Positions 6,701 through 9,111 of a stretch of 9,111 bases of DNA are shown piece by piece. Within the stretch, counting starts at the first letter, position 1, and every line of letters starts with the position of its first letter. The notes beneath the pieces were generated by a model. The model was given only the letters and a program-made list of their open reading frames with translations. It ran no database searches and had not been told where the DNA came from. Position numbers and translations under genes: made by a program. Source of the DNA: Bacteroidota bacterium (lineage in GTDB: Bacteria; Bacteroidota; Ignavibacteria; Kapaibacteriales; UBA2268); assembly GCA_027371665.1 (NCBI GenBank), contig DAHXMP010000449.1, forward strand, positions 1 to 9,111, read 5' to 3'.

Positions 6701-8330
6701 TATAAATTCAAAAAGGGAAAACAATCAAAAAGTTCTGACTGTAGATGTGCGTTCACTTCCCTTGAACCTTGCATTAACCCCGGTACAAAAAAGAATACAC
6801 CAGGCTTTTCCTTTCGATGTACAGCTTAAAGCGGAGGACTTGCCTCTTGAGTTAGCCTCACCTTTCATACCTGCTCTCGAAAACCTGAAGGGTGATGCCG
6901 ATGCTTATATTGAAGTAACAGGATATGTGCCTGATAAAATAAGCATAACCGGTGACCTTCAATTCGACAACAGCTCATTTGTCCTGGCAGGAAATAACAT
7001 TGGATACAGGGCAATAGGAAAAATAAAACTTGAATCCGATAAAATTGTTCTTAAAAATATAGAGCTATTCAATATGCCTGACGATTATAAACCGGGTAAA
7101 GCTTTAATCAGCGGGGAAATTGGCTTTGAAAACTTTCAAATGGGAAATTTCGATATTAAAATTACTTCTCCTTCTTTAAAAGTATTGAGCCCTGCTTCGA
7201 TAAAATCAATACCTGCACTTTACGGAGATTTAATTGTATCAACCGGTCCGGGCCCCCTGAGATTTTTCGGGTCTCTGGATGAACCGTATTTAGAAGGTGA
7301 TGTTAATATTGAAAGAGCAAACCTTGAACTGCCAAACACAAATGCTGCACAGGTAAAAAAATCGGTTTTCAGATACGTTAAGAAGGAACATTTTCTGAGA
7401 ATACTGGAAGTAAAAGATACAACCGGGGCATCTGACAGCACAAAAAGGTTTACTGTTAATATGCCTGCAAATTCAGCAAGAAAAAAGGATATAGGGGAAC
7501 TTATTGATTATGATTTAAACATCAGGCTGCTGGGAAATTTCTTTGTAAACATGCCTCTTGGAAACTTACAAACACTTTTTGCTGAATTAGGGGTAAAAGA
7601 CCCGTCACAGCCTCTTCGATTTGTAATGAAGCATGGTAATTCAGAACCGAATTTATACGGAGATATTGTTGTCAAAGAAGGTTCGACATTAAATTTCTAT
7701 AAACAATTTGCTACCTCAGGCAGTATTTCTTTCCCGACGGGAAAGGTTACAAATCCGGGATTAGACCTTGTTGCACAATATACCGGGATGAGTACCATAT
7801 CTAATGAACCAAGAGATTATACCGTGATTTTGTATGTTACCGGTACAAAAGAAAAACCAATAATTAAGTTTAGTTATACAATTAATGATAAGGAAGCGGT
7901 TGGGGATTCCTCGAAAATCAGGGAGGATGCTATTTTACTGTTAATTTTCGGGAAGACAAAGGATGAGTTGAAAGGTAACCTGATGAAAGGATTTATTGAT
8001 GTTGGAAGTACGGCTTCTGCCGCCGCCTCGTCTGTGCTTACTGAAGCTTTACAGGGAACGGGAGTAATTCAATCGGCAGATATTGACTTCGGTAAAGGAA
8101 CCTGGGAAGATGCAACTCTTAAAATCTCGGGGCAGATTTACGGAACGAAGTGGAAAATTGGGGGCAACGTAGCTGACTTTTCAAACAACAGTGAATTCAG
8201 TATTGAATATCCGCTTCCTCTGGTTTTAAGTCCCGTGATTCAGATTACACGCTCAATAAACACATCTAATCCTACGACAAAGAATCAGAAGGAATTTGAG
8301 TTTAAAATCAAAATAGGCAATAGCTGGTAA
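3756..8330 (+). CDS. tamB: TamB/AsmA-like inner-membrane-anchored translocation/assembly or lipid-bridge protein
   Basis: This is a 1524-residue protein of the TamB (DUF490) group within the AsmA-like superfamily. Family members sit in the inner membrane by one N-terminal helix and span the periplasm as a long beta-groove that carries phospholipid or assists outer-membrane protein assembly. The sequence shows a charged cytoplasmic leader (1-25), one hydrophobic helix (about 27-53), then an AsmA-like start (GRLTFSDVKLNPLKGSLEI, 76-94; SIVLESPVIKI, 130-140). About 1100 residues of alternating short beta-strands rich in Leu, Ile, Asn, Ser and Asp follow. A conserved C-terminal DUF490-type region lies from about 1240 to the end, including EDAILLLIFGKTKDEL (1390-1405) and SADIDFGKGTWEDATLKISG near 1440. 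Length is comparable to or somewhat larger than E. coli TamB (about 1260). A TAG stop directly precedes the ATG in frame, so no longer start exists; the purine-rich GAGAGGAAG lies about 15 bases upstream, too far for a typical ribosome site. No tamA/Omp85 gene is adjacent. It is convergent with the M1 peptidase gene. Confidence 0.9.
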   Translation: MNGETENNEDLEIKETEFKKKSFWSKLLKIILRIALICIAFVFTVSVGFILLSQTAGFRHWLSGYLYNMINNELEGRLTFSDVKLNPLKGSLEINDVCLIAGGDTLVKCPLLDVNFSVKPLLMEKAIVRSIVLESPVIKILRSRMDSSWNIEHVAKPSTNTAKSKSNWIIDVSKLEIRNGRVVLYDSTYSHFKSQNIDYGNLSLDKFNLKLSALLKLKEPSFSVNLETLNFIETHSQRRLDNLSLEAKIDTLGMEAASLTINTPDSKIDLQAKLSGINVFGDSKNIDFGSAPLSLSMKAKPISTDEFLRYLPLPFKLSGSIIVDISASGNLNNLSVDGLNLKLAKSDVKISGKLKELLNPEKFKYVINIKDTRIVDTDIFSLLHWLDRKSIPDFGNVEINNTKVSGSKDSIGISINASSSLGKITGNAGLGFSVPMTYSGILKTENLNIGSILHDTRLSSAINSSVNFSGSGTDLKNLMVKLGIQSSNSRFSEYHYNNFKLAASVDGKGNILVDTLRLVLNNRRSFDSTDISGEEPAKADIRGILNIKNPEHPFYNFDIRLNGLDIASLSGNQYAPVYFDGDISVKGEGLEPDSIMGGLKANVNECVFSDRALTPFKLDADFTRNEGWRSLILKSDFLNVSLAGNYRYTNLLNMLETQGNIISDFVQKNINKFKIDSNSMHGNPVIKNTAGFEPMSLTFHSDIKDLSLLSVFLKKTKLHSISTIEMQWNVTGDESKLKLDSLIVNDIELENPDIHISSGPLNIAGNFDIRIRDSVPELSQAKIDFYALSDIAINKIILKNPLSRINFKNNIADFEISSILNDMIGFYNKGTINFNDTYINAEIDSTRIDYHDSVSWFSQEHIIFNLDNRGIDFKSLHLERKNAESVSLKGLYSENSNDLLLKIDKFNLKDLSLFMPPEKIKLIDKLNGEVDSLGLQIKGSLNNPELGLNFFADSISYNGTYIGNIFGLLNHKDSLVKGNLSIINSKRENNQKVLTVDVRSLPLNLALTPVQKRIHQAFPFDVQLKAEDLPLELASPFIPALENLKGDADAYIEVTGYVPDKISITGDLQFDNSSFVLAGNNIGYRAIGKIKLESDKIVLKNIELFNMPDDYKPGKALISGEIGFENFQMGNFDIKITSPSLKVLSPASIKSIPALYGDLIVSTGPGPLRFFGSLDEPYLEGDVNIERANLELPNTNAAQVKKSVFRYVKKEHFLRILEVKDTTGASDSTKRFTVNMPANSARKKDIGELIDYDLNIRLLGNFFVNMPLGNLQTLFAELGVKDPSQPLRFVMKHGNSEPNLYGDIVVKEGSTLNFYKQFATSGSISFPTGKVTNPGLDLVAQYTGMSTISNEPRDYTVILYVTGTKEKPIIKFSYTINDKEAVGDSSKIREDAILLLIFGKTKDELKGNLMKGFIDVGSTASAAASSVLTEALQGTGVIQSADIDFGKGTWEDATLKISGQIYGTKWKIGGNVADFSNNSEFSIEYPLPLVLSPVIQITRSINTSNPTTKNQKEFEFKIKIGNSW

Positions 8331-8370
8331 CCGGTTTTAAAGAACTACTCTTCTCTAAAAAACAGTGCGG
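8331..8370. other. Short convergent intergenic gap without a recognisable terminator
   Basis: Forty bases separate the stop codons of the convergent tamB-like and M1 peptidase genes. The only symmetry is AACCGGTT (8329-8336), overlapping the tamB stop codon; it is too short and lacks a loop and T-run, so I do not call a terminator. Transcripts from both sides may overlap here. Confidence 0.5.
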
Positions 8371-9111
8371 TTAATATACTGCGAACCCATAAGAACTAAT
8401 CATTTTGCCTGACCTGCATATCAATAAATAAGTTCCGGATGCAAGACTAACAGTTGAGAAGTTAAAAGTATAATTGCCAATGGGTAAAGTCCCGTTATAC
8501 ACATTACTTACTTTACTGCCGAGTTCGTCATAAATTTCAACTCTTATATTATTTTGCTGTGCGACATTCAGATTGAAATTTCCTGTTATTCCTTTCATAA
8601 TCGGATTAGGATAGACCAGTGATTCGGTTACATTATTATCTTTGTTTTCCCTGACAGACAAAATTGAGGATGATATTTCGCAAAGGACCTGTGTTGTGTC
8701 AATTTTAACAGAGTCGGGTTGAAAAGCAAGTCTTAAGCTGAATTGCTGGCTTCGGCTGTCATTGAGAACGGTATCTTTTTGTAATTGATGATTTGTGCCA
8801 TAGAATATAATTACAACGGGAGCGATAAATACACCCGGAATGCTGTCTGTTTCAGGCTGAACCTGGTTTAAATCAACAGTTATATTATATCCTTGAGTGC
8901 CCCAATCCCTCGATATAGTATTGAGCTCATAAACGGGATGCCCGGCATGATAGACCCATTGGTCGAAAAACGTATCGAAAGACACGGGCGGGTTAGGCAC
9001 ATCCATTTTGAAAGAATTTTTGAAATCATCCGTTTCAATTGATTGGTAAGCATACCTGTGTAACATATTTCTTATAGCGGGAAAGAAAACACTGTCGCCG
9101 AGCATTGAGCG
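8371..9111 (-). CDS. Secreted M1-family metallopeptidase with T9SS C-terminal sorting domain, C-terminal part
   Basis: This gene is incomplete: its 3' end codes for 246 residues and the reading frame continues past the right edge (codons for Arg-Ser precede the first Met at 9105). The first part matches the C-terminal helical section of M1 aminopeptidases, with SMLGDSVFFPAIRNML (2-17), the acidic-helix region ETDDFKNSF (26-34), and FFDQWVYHAGHPVYEL (48-63), the hallmark that follows the catalytic domain. The catalytic HExxHxxxE zinc site lies outside the window. A beta-rich linker (about 64-160) leads to a type A T9SS sorting domain: YPNP (167-170), FNLNVAQQNNIRVEIYDELGSKV (beta-strands, about 179-201), and LASGTYLLIC (223-232), ending FAVY. 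Such proteins are exported by Sec, cross the outer membrane through the type IX machinery, and are released or surface-attached after the domain is cut off. The likely role is extracellular peptide degradation. The gene is convergent with tamB. Confidence 0.9.
   Translation of the reverse strand, partial: RSMLGDSVFFPAIRNMLHRYAYQSIETDDFKNSFKMDVPNPPVSFDTFFDQWVYHAGHPVYELNTISRDWGTQGYNITVDLNQVQPETDSIPGVFIAPVVIIFYGTNHQLQKDTVLNDSRSQQFSLRLAFQPDSVKIDTTQVLCEISSSILSVRENKDNNVTESLVYPNPIMKGITGNFNLNVAQQNNIRVEIYDELGSKVSNVYNGTLPIGNYTFNFSTVSLASGTYLLICRSGKMISSYGFAVY

Noticed and set aside
8329..8336. AACCGGTT palindrome at the end of tamB as a possible terminator
   Set aside because: It has four-base arms with no loop and only a short T-run after it, so it cannot form a credible terminator hairpin.

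Overview
The window is a compact, AT-rich stretch of bacterial chromosome with five protein genes, two of them cut by the window edges, and no gap between genes longer than about 220 bases. The organism is probably a Gram-negative member of the Bacteroidota/Chlorobiota/Ignavibacteriota group. Two things point there: the incomplete gene at the right edge encodes an M1-type metallopeptidase ending in a Por/type IX secretion (T9SS) sorting domain, which is known essentially only from that group, and the TamB-like protein implies an outer membrane. The assignment to Ignavibacteria or a relative is an inference from protein style and base composition, not a proof.

Layout from left to right. Bases 1-549 (minus) hold the N-terminal 183 residues of an HMG-CoA-lyase-like DRE-TIM metallolyase. 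Bases 663-1811 (minus) hold a complete isocitrate/isopropylmalate-dehydrogenase-family enzyme, most likely an isocitrate dehydrogenase. Bases 1892-3505 (minus, possibly extending to 3535) hold a membrane sensor histidine kinase with no response regulator beside it. A 220-base AT-rich divergent intergenic region follows. Bases 3756-8330 (plus) hold a 1524-residue TamB/AsmA-like inner-membrane-anchored protein. Bases 8371-9111 (minus) hold the C-terminal 246 residues of the secreted M1 peptidase, convergent with tamB.

How the genes relate. The three left-hand genes lie on one strand with gaps of 80 and 113 bases, so partial co-transcription (kinase, then dehydrogenase, then lyase) is possible. 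However, the dehydrogenase has its own strong Shine-Dalgarno sequence and the lyase has a candidate promoter, so they could be separate units. The lyase and dehydrogenase are both central carbon or acyl-CoA enzymes. The kinase and TamB-like gene are divergent and share an intergenic region; both concern the envelope, but a regulatory link is speculative.

I found no convincing undescribed system. There are no mobile elements, CRISPR arrays, RNA genes or defence genes. The points worth a second look are residue-level departures in the two metabolic enzymes, an inverted repeat that exactly fills a candidate promoter spacer upstream of the lyase, the orphan status of the kinase, and the lone tamB.
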